A stretch of 7,086 nucleotides of DNA from Chloroflexota bacterium (GCA_003158495.1 PMJT01000145.1:347-7432); one strand, 5' to 3'; numbered from the stretch's first letter, positions 1 to 5,664 are shown. Made by a program: numbers and translations. The notes: generated by a model from the letters alone, not told the origin.

Positions 1-67
1 CTCGCCCGCAGGCCACTCGCCCGCGAGGCACTCGGCCGCCGAAGTCGCCCCGGAAGACGGCCGCTGA
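1..67 (+). CDS. C-terminal tail of an upstream gene, probably the ABC transporter ATPase (partial)
   Basis: A reading frame open from base 2 ends at the TGA at 65-67 and encodes 21 residues, SPAGHSPARHSAAEVAPEDGR. The last base of the stop is the first base of the next gene's ATG (TGATG), an arrangement typical of translationally coupled operon genes. Osmoprotectant importers commonly have the ATPase gene directly before the permeases, so this is probably the end of an OpuCA/ProV-like ATPase. No ATPase motif lies inside the window, so that identity rests on context alone. The tail is low-complexity and made of three near-copies of a 15-base unit (1-45). The frame of the downstream permease is also open to the left edge, so the choice of frame here depends on the overlap and on permease length. 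Confidence 0.45.
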   Translation, partial: SPAGHSPARHSAAEVAPEDGR

Positions 68-762
68 TGGACGGCGAGCCGCTGATCCGCTGGGACTGGC
101 TCGTCGCGCATCTGGGGCCTATCGGCGACCGCGTCGGCCAGCACCTCTACCTGGCCACGATCGCCGTCGCGGTCGGCTTCGCGATCTCGTTCGCGCTGGC
201 GGCCCTTTCGATCCGGCGGCGCCGCGTCTACCCGATCGTGACGTTCGTGGCCACGGCCGCCTACACGATCCCGAGCTTCGCCCTGTTCGCGGCGCTCGTG
301 CCAGTGACCGGCTTGACCACCGTCACGGCCGAGGTCCCGCTCATCCTGTACACGATCGTGCTCTTCCTGCCGAACATAGTCGCGGGCTTCGACTCGGTGC
401 CGTTCGACGTGCTCGACGCCGCCGACGGGATGGGGTTCACCCGCGGCCAGCGCTGGTGGCGCGTGGAGCTGCCACTTGCGGTGCCGCTCGTCGTGGCCGG
501 CTTGCGGCTGGCCAGCGTCTCTACGATCGGCCTCGTCACCGTCTCGGCGATCCTCGGCGACAGCCTGGGCGGTCTGGGCTACTACATCCTCGATGGCTAC
601 CACCGCCACTTCACCACCGAGATCCTGGTGGGCGGCCTGCTATCGATCGTCCTTGCCGTGATCGCCGACGTGGCGTTCGTCCTGCTGCAGCGGTTCCTCA
701 CTCCCTGGGCGGCACGCCGCACGCTCCACGTTCAGCGAAACGAGCCTGCGCAATGGATCTGA
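67..762 (+). CDS. Osmoprotectant ABC transporter permease (OpuB/OpuC, ProW-like), first of two
   Basis: Inner-membrane channel subunit (231 aa) of a glycine betaine/choline-type ABC importer. Several hydrophobic segments are visible, at about residues 27-48, 57-80, 88-108, 136-165 and 186-208. The cytoplasmic EAA loop that docks on the ATPase is at about residues 118-136: D118-A-A-D-G-M-G, then E-L-P136. This matches the EAAxxxG...LP signature of binding-protein-dependent permeases, and the length fits the small OpuCB/OpuCD permeases. The ATG at 67 overlaps the preceding TGA by one base and has a weak GGAAG (52-56) ten bases upstream. The frame is open further upstream, but a longer N-terminus would exceed family length. 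It overlaps the second permease by 10 bases, so one transcript is likely. The exact substrate (betaine, choline, carnitine, proline betaine) cannot be read from the permease. Confidence 0.9.
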   Translation: MDGEPLIRWDWLVAHLGPIGDRVGQHLYLATIAVAVGFAISFALAALSIRRRRVYPIVTFVATAAYTIPSFALFAALVPVTGLTTVTAEVPLILYTIVLFLPNIVAGFDSVPFDVLDAADGMGFTRGQRWWRVELPLAVPLVVAGLRLASVSTIGLVTVSAILGDSLGGLGYYILDGYHRHFTTEILVGGLLSIVLAVIADVAFVLLQRFLTPWAARRTLHVQRNEPAQWI

Positions 763-1448
763 TTGCCCAGACAGTGCAGTGGCTGTTCGATCCGGCTCAC
801 TGGCAGGGGCCCAACGGAGTCCAGGTCCGGCTCTTCGAACACGTCGCGTTGAGTGGCCTCTCGCTCGTTCTTGCCGTTGCCGCCGCCCTGCCGTTGGGGC
901 TGTGGATCGGCCACACGGGCCGGTTCTCGTGGTGGATCGTGGGATCGGCCAATGCCTGGAGGGCGCTGCCCTCCTTTGCCGTGATCGGCCTGCTCATTCC
1001 ATTCACCACGGTACTGGACCCCAACCTCGGCTTCACTCTCTATCCGACCCTGGTCGCGATGGTCGTCCTTGCCGGCCCGCCGATCCTCGTCAACACGTAC
1101 CAGGGCATCGCCGGCGTCGATCGCGACCTTGTCGAGGCGGCGAGGGCGATGGGCATGAAGGAGCGCCAGATCCTGACCGGCGTGGAGATCCCGATTGCGC
1201 TGCCGGTGCTGGCCACGGGCATCCGGTCGGCGGCCGTACAGGTCATCGCCACGGCCACTCTCGGCGCGGCATTCGGCTTCGGTGGGTTGGGCCGGCTCAT
1301 CATCCTGGGCGACGCGAACCAGAACAACGGCGAGTTGTTTGGGGGAGTGGTCCTCGTTGCCGCCCTTGCCCTGACGACGCTCGGCCTGTTCGTCCTCCTC
1401 GAGCGGCGGCTGACGTCGCCGGGACTTGCGACCCGTACCGCAGGCTGA
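753..1448 (+). CDS. Osmoprotectant ABC transporter permease (OpuB/OpuC, ProZ-like), second of two
   Basis: Second channel subunit (231 aa) of the same importer; with the preceding permease it would form the heterodimeric membrane pore. Hydrophobic segments lie at about residues 30-52, 62-85, 97-116, 148-178 and 195-216. The EAA loop is clear and closer to consensus than in the first permease: E128-A-A-R-A-M-G134, then E145-I-P147. The ATG at 753 lies inside the end of the upstream gene (10-base overlap). A longer open frame from 456 is not used, because its first 99 codons only shadow the first permease and are rich in arginine and proline. The ribosome binding site is poor, so translation probably depends on ribosomes terminating at the upstream gene. 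A 138-base gap follows before the binding-protein gene. Confidence 0.9.
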   Translation: MDLIAQTVQWLFDPAHWQGPNGVQVRLFEHVALSGLSLVLAVAAALPLGLWIGHTGRFSWWIVGSANAWRALPSFAVIGLLIPFTTVLDPNLGFTLYPTLVAMVVLAGPPILVNTYQGIAGVDRDLVEAARAMGMKERQILTGVEIPIALPVLATGIRSAAVQVIATATLGAAFGFGGLGRLIILGDANQNNGELFGGVVLVAALALTTLGLFVLLERRLTSPGLATRTAG

Positions 1449-1466
1449 GCCGATCGTGCGGGCAGT

Positions 1467-1482
1467 CGCGCCAGATGGCGCG
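1467..1482 (+). other. Intercistronic stem-loop after the second permease
   Basis: A perfect 6-bp inverted repeat, CGCGCC (1467-1472) and GGCGCG (1477-1482), encloses an AGAT loop 18 bases after the permease stop. No T-run follows, so it is a poor intrinsic terminator. It could stabilise or process the mRNA between the permease and binding-protein genes, as often occurs in importers whose binding protein is made in excess. That role is inference. Confidence 0.35.
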
Positions 1483-1521
1483 TCAGGCGGAAGCCCAGTC
1501 GGAGATTGGAGCCTTCGGCCC

Positions 1522-1527
1522 TATAGT
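1522..1527 (+). promoter_or_regulatory. Possible -10 box upstream of the binding-protein gene
   Basis: TATAGT stands out in this GC-rich gap and lies about 60 bases before the binding-protein ATG, where an internal promoter would be expected. No convincing -35 element sits at 16-18 bases upstream, so this is only a weak candidate. Confidence 0.2.
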
Positions 1528-1573
1528 CGGGTTGCGTCGTAGCGGCTCAACAATGGGTTTGCGCGACAGCTAC

Positions 1574-1580
1574 GGGAGGA
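1574..1580 (+). promoter_or_regulatory. Strong ribosome binding site for the binding-protein gene
   Basis: GGGAGGA ends six bases before the ATG at 1587. It is the best Shine-Dalgarno match among the plus-strand genes here, and much stronger than those of the permeases. This fixes the start and agrees with a binding protein made in excess over its channel subunits. Confidence 0.75.
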
Positions 1581-1586
1581 AACCCA

Positions 1587-2522
1587 ATGCGGCGATTCCG
1601 CATGCTAGCCCTTGGGGCGTCGCTGCTGGTGCTGTTGAGCGCCTGCACGACGGGTGGGGGCGGCAGTACTCCAACGACGGCTCCCACGGCCGCCAAGCCC
1701 ACCATAAAGATCGGCTCGGATGGGTTCTACGAATCCAAGCTGATGGCCGAAATCTACGGCCAGGCTCTCGAGCACAACGGCTACACGGTCGATCGAACCG
1801 GCATCGGCATCGGCACCCGCAAGGTGTCGGCGCCAGCACTTGAAAGCGGCCAGTTCGATCTGAAGCCCGAATACATCGGCAGCGGCCTCGCCTACTACGA
1901 CGCCACCAAGACGACCGGTGATCCGGCTGCCAACGCCACTGCGCTCCAGACGATCCTTACCGGCAAGGGCGGCGGTATAACGGTTCTCAACTACTCGCCG
2001 GCCGCCGACCAGAACGCATTCGTGGTCACACAGGCCACGGCAACCAAGTACAAGCTGGCCACGATGAGTGACCTCACCGCGGTAGCGACGCAGCTGAAGT
2101 TCGGCGTCGCCACGGACTGCTCGACCAACCCGGTCTGCGCCGCGGCGATCAAGACCGCCTACGGCATCGACCTCTCGAGTGCGCTGCCGCTGTCCGCCTG
2201 CGACCAGCCGATGGTCGACGCAATCAAGGCGGGCACTATCGACGTCGGCGAGCTCTGCTCGACGCAGCCCGACATCTCCCAGAACGGCTGGGTCGTCCTG
2301 ACCGACGACAAGCACACGCAGCCGGCCGACAACATCGCCCCGCTCGTCCGCAACGACTACCTGGCCAAGGTGGACGCGACCAGCTTCGAGAAAATCCTCA
2401 ACGATGTCTCGGCCAAGATGAACACGGCCGACCTCACCAAGCTCAACGCCGAGTACGTCTTCGACAAGAAGGACATCGGCACCATCGCCAGGGAGTGGCT
2501 CACCGCCAACGGCTTCCTCTAG
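1587..2522 (+). CDS. Glycine betaine/osmoprotectant ABC transporter substrate-binding lipoprotein (OpuAC/ProX-type)
   Basis: Extracytoplasmic solute receptor (311 aa) that captures a quaternary-ammonium osmoprotectant and delivers it to the two permeases. The N-terminus is a lipoprotein signal peptide: basic MRRFR, a hydrophobic core to residue 17, and lipobox L17-S-A-C20, so Cys20 would be lipidated. A G/T/P-rich linker (21-38) precedes the OpuAC-type domain. Family features include IKIGSDGFYESKLMAEIYGQ (about 40-59), IGTRKVSAPALESGQFDLKPEY (about 75-96, the part that reads like the family's 'IGSR...PALExGxIDLxPEY') and a C-terminal LNAEYVFDKKD segment. Four further cysteines (C178, C184, C205, C224) could form two disulfides in the exported protein. 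Its place after the permeases matches actinobacterial- and chloroflexotal-type importers. The family assignment is firm; the ligand is not determined. Confidence 0.92.
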   Translation: MRRFRMLALGASLLVLLSACTTGGGGSTPTTAPTAAKPTIKIGSDGFYESKLMAEIYGQALEHNGYTVDRTGIGIGTRKVSAPALESGQFDLKPEYIGSGLAYYDATKTTGDPAANATALQTILTGKGGGITVLNYSPAADQNAFVVTQATATKYKLATMSDLTAVATQLKFGVATDCSTNPVCAAAIKTAYGIDLSSALPLSACDQPMVDAIKAGTIDVGELCSTQPDISQNGWVVLTDDKHTQPADNIAPLVRNDYLAKVDATSFEKILNDVSAKMNTADLTKLNAEYVFDKKDIGTIAREWLTANGFL

Positions 2523-2541
2523 CCGACACGCGCGCCATGTC

Positions 2542-2573
2542 GAACGGCCTGCCCCGAAAGGAGCGGGCCGTTC
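2542..2573 (+). terminator. Stem-loop terminator after the binding-protein gene
   Basis: The arms 2542-2555 and 2560-2573 pair over 14 positions, including one T-G wobble (2550-2565) and one C-A mismatch (2553-2562), around a GAAA tetraloop (2556-2559). The stem begins 20 bases after the stop codon. The T-rich tail is minimal (TTCCGATTCC), so it may stop transcription inefficiently or mainly protect the mRNA 3' end. It lies between converging genes and could act for both. Confidence 0.65.
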
Positions 2574-2597
2574 CGATTCCCGGGATGGGCCGGCCCC

Positions 2598-2640
2598 GCC
2601 GGAGTGGCGCGCCGGAGTGGCGCCGCCGGCGGAGTGGTGC
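2598..2640. repeat. Short tandem repeat, 13-bp unit
   Basis: GCCGGAGTGGCGC occurs twice head to tail (2598-2610, 2611-2623). After a 4-base insertion a third copy follows with two changes (2628-2640, GGCGGAGTGGTGC). It lies in the non-coding gap between the converging binding-protein and MFS genes. The repeat region also contains GC-rich palindromes (GGCGCGCC at 2606-2613 and CCGCCGGCGG at 2623-2632). Confidence 0.7.
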
Positions 2641-2680
2641 CGGGTGAGCGCGGATTCGGCCGCCGGCGTCGCCGCGAGGC

Positions 2681-4276
2681 TCAGTCTGGAATATCCGGCA
2701 CGGCAGCCTGACCGCGGCCCGCGCTCTCGGCCAGGGCCGCGGCCTCCGGGTCGCGGATGCCGACGGCGTTGACGAGCGCCCCGGCCAGCAGCAGCGCCGC
2801 GGCCAGGCCCATGGCCAGATGGAAGGAATCGGTGGACGACTCGTTGGCGGCCAGAACCAGGACCGGGCCGGCCGCCGGATCGGGCTTGTTGAGCGGCGCC
2901 AGTTCGGTCCGGATCTGGGTCGAAGAGGTGTCCACGCCGGGTGCCTTGCTCGCTAGGTCGGAATAGAACGCGCCGGTGACGGCCACGAATATGAGCGCCC
3001 CGGCCAGCTGCGGGCCGACCCTCGAGATGGCGTTGTTGACGGCGGAGCCCAGCCCGGCCCGGTTCTCCGGAACCGACGCCATCAGGGCCGTGGTAAGCGG
3101 GGCCACCGTGATCGCCAGCCCCAACCCAAACAGGAGCGTGGCCGGCAGGAAGTCGACCAGGTACCCGCTCGAAGGGATCCAGCTGGCCGGATTGCCCGGA
3201 GCCAGGTTCCACGACGGACTGCTCGACGGTACCCGCGTCAGCCACAGAATCCCTACGCCCATGATGGCCGGCCCGATGGCCATGAACCGCCGCGGCCCGA
3301 TCCGGGCCGCCAGGGCTCCGACGCGCGACGACCCGAGCATGAGCAGAAATGCGCCCGGGACGGAGATGAAGCCTGCCGCCGCGGCCGAGTATGCCAGCGT
3401 CCCCTGGGTGAAGATCGATTGCTGATATCCGACGACGTACAGCGCTCCGTAGATAAGAAACGTCGAGAGGTTCGTCACGGAGAAGTTGCGCGAGCGGAAC
3501 AGGCCGAGAGGAACCAGCGGGTGGCGGCCGTAGGCCATCAACACCACGAACAAGATGCACGAGGCCGCGCCGACCGCGATCGCGATCGGGCCGACCAGAT
3601 CGCGCCACTCGTGCTGCTGGCCGTAGATGGCGCCGAAGGCCAGGCCGCCGACGGCGAGGGCCACGACCACCGCCCCGAGCCAGTCGAACGTCTTTGCCGC
3701 GTCCGGGTTGCGGCTCTCCTCCACGTACCTCAACGCGGCAAAGAGTGCGATCGCGATGAGCGGCACATTGAGGAAGAAGACCGCTCGCCACGAGATCGTG
3801 TCGACGAGCAGGCCGCCGACGACCGGGCCCAGGATCGCGGTAGCGGCCGAAGAGGCGGCCCAGAAGCCGAAGGCCCGGCCGCGTTCCGGGCCTTCGAACG
3901 TATTCGTCAGCAGGGCGAGCGATCCGGGCACGAGCATCGCCCCGGCTGCGCCCTGGACGATCCGGAAGAAGATCAGCACTTCCATGCTCGGCGCGAAGCC
4001 GCACAGCACGGAAGCGCCGCCGAAACCGGCGAGGCCGATGACGAAGAGGCGGCGGCGCCCGTATGCGTCGGCAAGGGCCCCGGACAGGATGAGCAGCGCG
4101 CTCAGGCTCAACAGGTAGCCGTTGTAGACGTACGACTGGCCTTCGAGCGCTCCGAAGTTGCTGCTCGGTAGATCCTGGCCGATCTTCTGGAGCGCGACGT
4201 TGACCACGGTCGAGTCAAGGAAGACGATTCCGGACCCGAGGATCGCGGCCAGGAGGGTGCCGGTCTTGCGGTTCAA
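2681..4276 (-). CDS. DHA2-family MFS drug/multidrug exporter (EmrB/QacA-type)
   Basis: Proton-coupled exporter of the major facilitator superfamily (531 aa), the usual size for 14-helix DHA2 members. Visible signatures are L20-D-S-T-V-V-N-V-A28 in helix 1 (motif D1), G66-A-L-A-D70-A-Y-G73-R-R-R76 in the helix 2-3 loop (motif A), R105-I-V-Q-G109-A-A-G112 (motif B) and G150-P-V-V-G-G155 (motif C, typical of antiporters). A polar stretch at about 435-475, before the last helix, matches the large extracytoplasmic loop of this family. The start is TTG at 4276: homology-like sequence begins there (LNRKTGTLLAA...), while the 44 codons upstream to the ATG at 4408 lie wholly inside the neighbouring gene and are arginine-rich. 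The start overlaps the stop of the upstream regulator-like gene by four bases (TTGA), suggesting coupled translation. The residue after NVAL is Gln30 where Pro is usual. Substrate unknown. Confidence 0.88.
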   Translation of the reverse strand: MNRKTGTLLAAILGSGIVFLDSTVVNVALQKIGQDLPSSNFGALEGQSYVYNGYLLSLSALLILSGALADAYGRRRLFVIGLAGFGGASVLCGFAPSMEVLIFFRIVQGAAGAMLVPGSLALLTNTFEGPERGRAFGFWAASSAATAILGPVVGGLLVDTISWRAVFFLNVPLIAIALFAALRYVEESRNPDAAKTFDWLGAVVVALAVGGLAFGAIYGQQHEWRDLVGPIAIAVGAASCILFVVLMAYGRHPLVPLGLFRSRNFSVTNLSTFLIYGALYVVGYQQSIFTQGTLAYSAAAAGFISVPGAFLLMLGSSRVGALAARIGPRRFMAIGPAIMGVGILWLTRVPSSSPSWNLAPGNPASWIPSSGYLVDFLPATLLFGLGLAITVAPLTTALMASVPENRAGLGSAVNNAISRVGPQLAGALIFVAVTGAFYSDLASKAPGVDTSSTQIRTELAPLNKPDPAAGPVLVLAANESSTDSFHLAMGLAAALLLAGALVNAVGIRDPEAAALAESAGRGQAAVPDIPD

Positions 4277-5067
4277 TGCCGTCCGTCCCGCTGCAGCGCG
4301 AAGCTGAATGGCTCGGACGAAACCCGCAGCAGAGCCACGCCCTCGAGAAGCGTGTCTCGCGCGGCCTCGTTGTCGCCGCCGAAGTAGCAGGCGTTGCCCA
4401 AGCCCCACAGGACGCGGGCCAGCATCTCGGAGTCTCCGAATTCGCTATACATCGCCGTTGCTTCCTCGAAGGCGGTTCCCGACTTGCCAACGTCGGCCTT
4501 TGTCGCCAGCGTCGGGAAGCCGAGGTTGTAGAGGGCGTTCGCGATTGCGCTCGGGTCGCCGATCTCGCGGCAGAGCTCGAGGCTGGCGTCGTAGTACTCC
4601 AATGCTCGAGGCATCTCGGCCCGCCAGTAGGAAACGCTGCCCGCGGCCTCGAGTGCCCTGGCGCGAAGCTGCGGATGACCCTCCGGATCGGGCACGGCCA
4701 GGATCCGCTCGAGAGTCACGGCTCCCTCGGGCAACATGCCCCGCATCTGCCAGTACCGCCAGAGAGCGAAGCCGAATCGCAGCTCGACATTGGCCGACCC
4801 GCTCTCGATCGACCAGTTGATCTCAACGCGCAAGTTGCCAATCTCGCGAGCGCAATCGTTCGGCTCGTCGGCGGTGACCGAGGCGACGCGCGGTTGCCGG
4901 TCGAGCGGCGACAACTCGCCGAAGAAGTCGCCCGGACCGAGCCGCGCCAGCGTTTCCCCGTCTCGAACCACGCTTGCGGAACCGGCTACGATCATGAAGA
5001 ACCCGGTCTCGATCTCGCCCTGGCGGGCGATCCTGTGTCCTGCCGGAAGTTCTTCCTCACGGGGCAC
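4273..5067 (-). CDS. Cyclic-nucleotide-binding domain/TPR-like regulator, main fragment (probably damaged)
   Basis: The open frame gives 264 aa from a GTG at 5067. Residues 7-72 are most of a cyclic-nucleotide-binding beta-roll: LPAGHRIARQGE, FFMIVAGSASVVRDGE, LGPGDFFGELSPL and P59-R60-V-A-S-V. The phosphate-binding-cassette Glu (FGE51) and Arg60 are present. The first helix is missing from this frame but is encoded in another frame just upstream (4992-5159), so the GTG is probably not the real start. After Cys72 the roll's last strand and C-helix are absent. The sequence instead continues as EIGNLRVEINWSIESG and helical repeats (about 139-250), like the TPR region at the C-terminal end of large LuxR/AfsR- or adenylate-cyclase-type regulators. 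The repeats also stop early. Likely remnant of a much larger regulator after a frameshift and an internal deletion; a genuine short fusion cannot be excluded. It overlaps the MFS gene by four bases and may have regulated it. Confidence 0.65.
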   Translation of the reverse strand: MPREEELPAGHRIARQGEIETGFFMIVAGSASVVRDGETLARLGPGDFFGELSPLDRQPRVASVTADEPNDCAREIGNLRVEINWSIESGSANVELRFGFALWRYWQMRGMLPEGAVTLERILAVPDPEGHPQLRARALEAAGSVSYWRAEMPRALEYYDASLELCREIGDPSAIANALYNLGFPTLATKADVGKSGTAFEEATAMYSEFGDSEMLARVLWGLGNACYFGGDNEAARDTLLEGVALLRVSSEPFSFALQRDGRH

Positions 5068-5159
5068 TCGGCGACGGCGGCTCGGCCGTCCTCGCCGGCT
5101 CCGCAGAAGAGCCCGACTCCGGCCAGCAACTCGGCGCGCTGCGCCGGCGTGAGCACCAT
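4992..5159 (-). pseudogene. Out-of-frame N-terminal piece of the cyclic-nucleotide-binding regulator
   Basis: From the ATG at 5159 this frame encodes MVLTPAQRAELLAGVGLF, then CGAGEDGRAAVAEC. That is the usual N-terminal helix of a cyclic-nucleotide-binding domain ('LL..VpLFxGa..d.laavA'). At Cys the frame passes through CCCC on the minus strand (plus-strand G run 5061-5064) and then degenerates into an unrelated arginine-rich tail that stops at 4992. The missing continuation (REEELPAGHRIARQGE) is in the frame of the 4273-5067 gene. One extra C in the run would join the two frames into an uninterrupted domain. The ATG has a good ribosome binding site. The intact gene therefore most likely ran from 5159 to 4273, with one base lost by mutation or by sequencing or assembly error. 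Confidence 0.7.
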
Positions 5160-5167
5160 CGCGGTCG

Positions 5168-5174
5168 TCCTCTT
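5168..5174 (-). promoter_or_regulatory. Ribosome binding site for the regulator start at 5159
   Basis: AAGAGGA on the minus strand lies eight bases before the ATG at 5159. It supports that ATG as the original start of the cyclic-nucleotide-binding regulator rather than the GTG at 5067 or the ATG at 5231. Confidence 0.6.
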
Positions 5175-5299
5175 GTGGTCGGCTGCCTTACCGGTGCGGG
5201 GATGCTGCGGGTGGGCCGGGTCCAGTGTCAACGAGCGTCGCGCCAGGGGCCTGTCCAGTCGCGCCGCGGGGAACGAGCGCGGCGGCTGGCGGTCGGACA

Positions 5300-5497
5300 G
5301 TGGTACTCACGACCGGCTTGCGCTACGAGCCATTCAGGGCAGTGCCGTTGCCCGACCGTCGAGGAGATCGAATTGCCCCAGGTCGTGCAGCTTGCAGACG
5401 AGCTACCGGCGCCGCGGCGGTCCGCGAGGAGCGAATCCTGCCGGCAATGCCGGCCTCGCTGGCCCAGGTAGAGGCGCTCGTCAACCAGCTCCTGTAG
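5300..5497 (+). pseudogene. Possible frameshifted coding relic, unrecognised
   Basis: Protein-like sequence can be followed only by changing frame twice: VVLTTGLRYEPFRAVPLP (5300-5353), then PTVEEIELPQVVQLADELPA one base over (5352-5411), then back to AAAVREERILPAMPAS and LAQVEALVNQLL ending in TAG at 5495-5497. Each piece has high G/C at third positions and an ordinary amino-acid mix, unlike the arginine/serine-rich shadows around it. A short GACC/GGTC stem with CTTTT follows the stop (5497-5512). I do not recognise the product. A chance occurrence, or a minus-strand gene (98 codons, 5524 to 5228), remains possible. Confidence 0.2.
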
Positions 5498-5550
5498 ACC
5501 GGCGGTCCTTTTGGGCCGGGGCATCTCGCCGCCAAAGTCGTTTCGTTCCG

Positions 5551-5597
5551 CGGGTCGATGTATTCGACCCGGCGGGGGCCTTTCGGAAACCGAAAGG
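5551..5597. promoter_or_regulatory. Two adjacent perfect stem-loops upstream of the lipoprotein gene
   Basis: Stem 1 pairs CGGGTCGA (5551-5558) with TCGACCCG (5564-5571) around TGTAT. Stem 2 pairs CCTTTCGG (5579-5586) with CCGAAAGG (5590-5597) around AAA. They are seven bases apart and end 67 bases before the lipoprotein ATG. No T-run follows either. They could form the end of an upstream transcript or a leader structure of the lipoprotein mRNA; the role is not determined. Confidence 0.45.
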
Positions 5598-5664
5598 GCG
5601 AAGTCGACGCATCACACGTGATCAGCGCAAGTCGCGCCGACCATCGAGTGTGGGGTTGCCCAAC

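Larger units (their letters stand above)
5160..5664. other. 505-base gap between divergent genes, no intact gene
   Basis: This stretch separates the regulator (leftward) from the lipoprotein (rightward) and should contain the promoters of both, though I see no clear -35/-10 pair. Several 60-100-codon frames exist on both strands, but none has a recognisable domain or convincing start. A possible coding relic (5300-5497), two neighbouring stem-loops (5551-5597) and a 12-base palindrome, ATCACACGTGAT (5611-5622), are described separately. Confidence 0.5.

Noticed and set aside
779..1843. 354-codon open frame on the plus strand
   Set aside because: Overlaps the second permease and the binding protein in another frame, with an Arg/Pro/Gly/His-rich composition and no domain.
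2598..2640. CRISPR-like array
   Set aside because: Units are only 13 bases, directly adjacent or 4 bases apart, with no spacers and no cas genes.
1605..4004. 799-codon open frame on the minus strand
   Set aside because: It runs antisense to the binding-protein gene and then out of frame through the exporter gene, is extremely rich in Arg/Gly, and has no recognisable domain; a typical GC-rich shadow.
3419..4171. 250-codon open frame on the plus strand
   Set aside because: Antisense to the exporter gene, dominated by charged residues (Arg, Glu, Asp) mirroring its codon pattern; no start signal.
4277..4408. 44-codon N-terminal extension of the exporter to an ATG at 4408
   Set aside because: Lies inside the regulator gene in another frame, is Arg-rich, and precedes the point where family-like sequence begins at the TTG.
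4850..5660. Mobile-element insertion as the cause of the disrupted region
   Set aside because: No transposase-like frame, terminal inverted repeats or target duplication could be found; indels and deletion explain it better.
4276..5664. N-terminal extension of the lipoprotein frame (612 codons in total)
   Set aside because: The extension is antisense to the regulator gene and reads as shadow sequence; the lipoprotein signal peptide begins exactly at the ATG at 5665.
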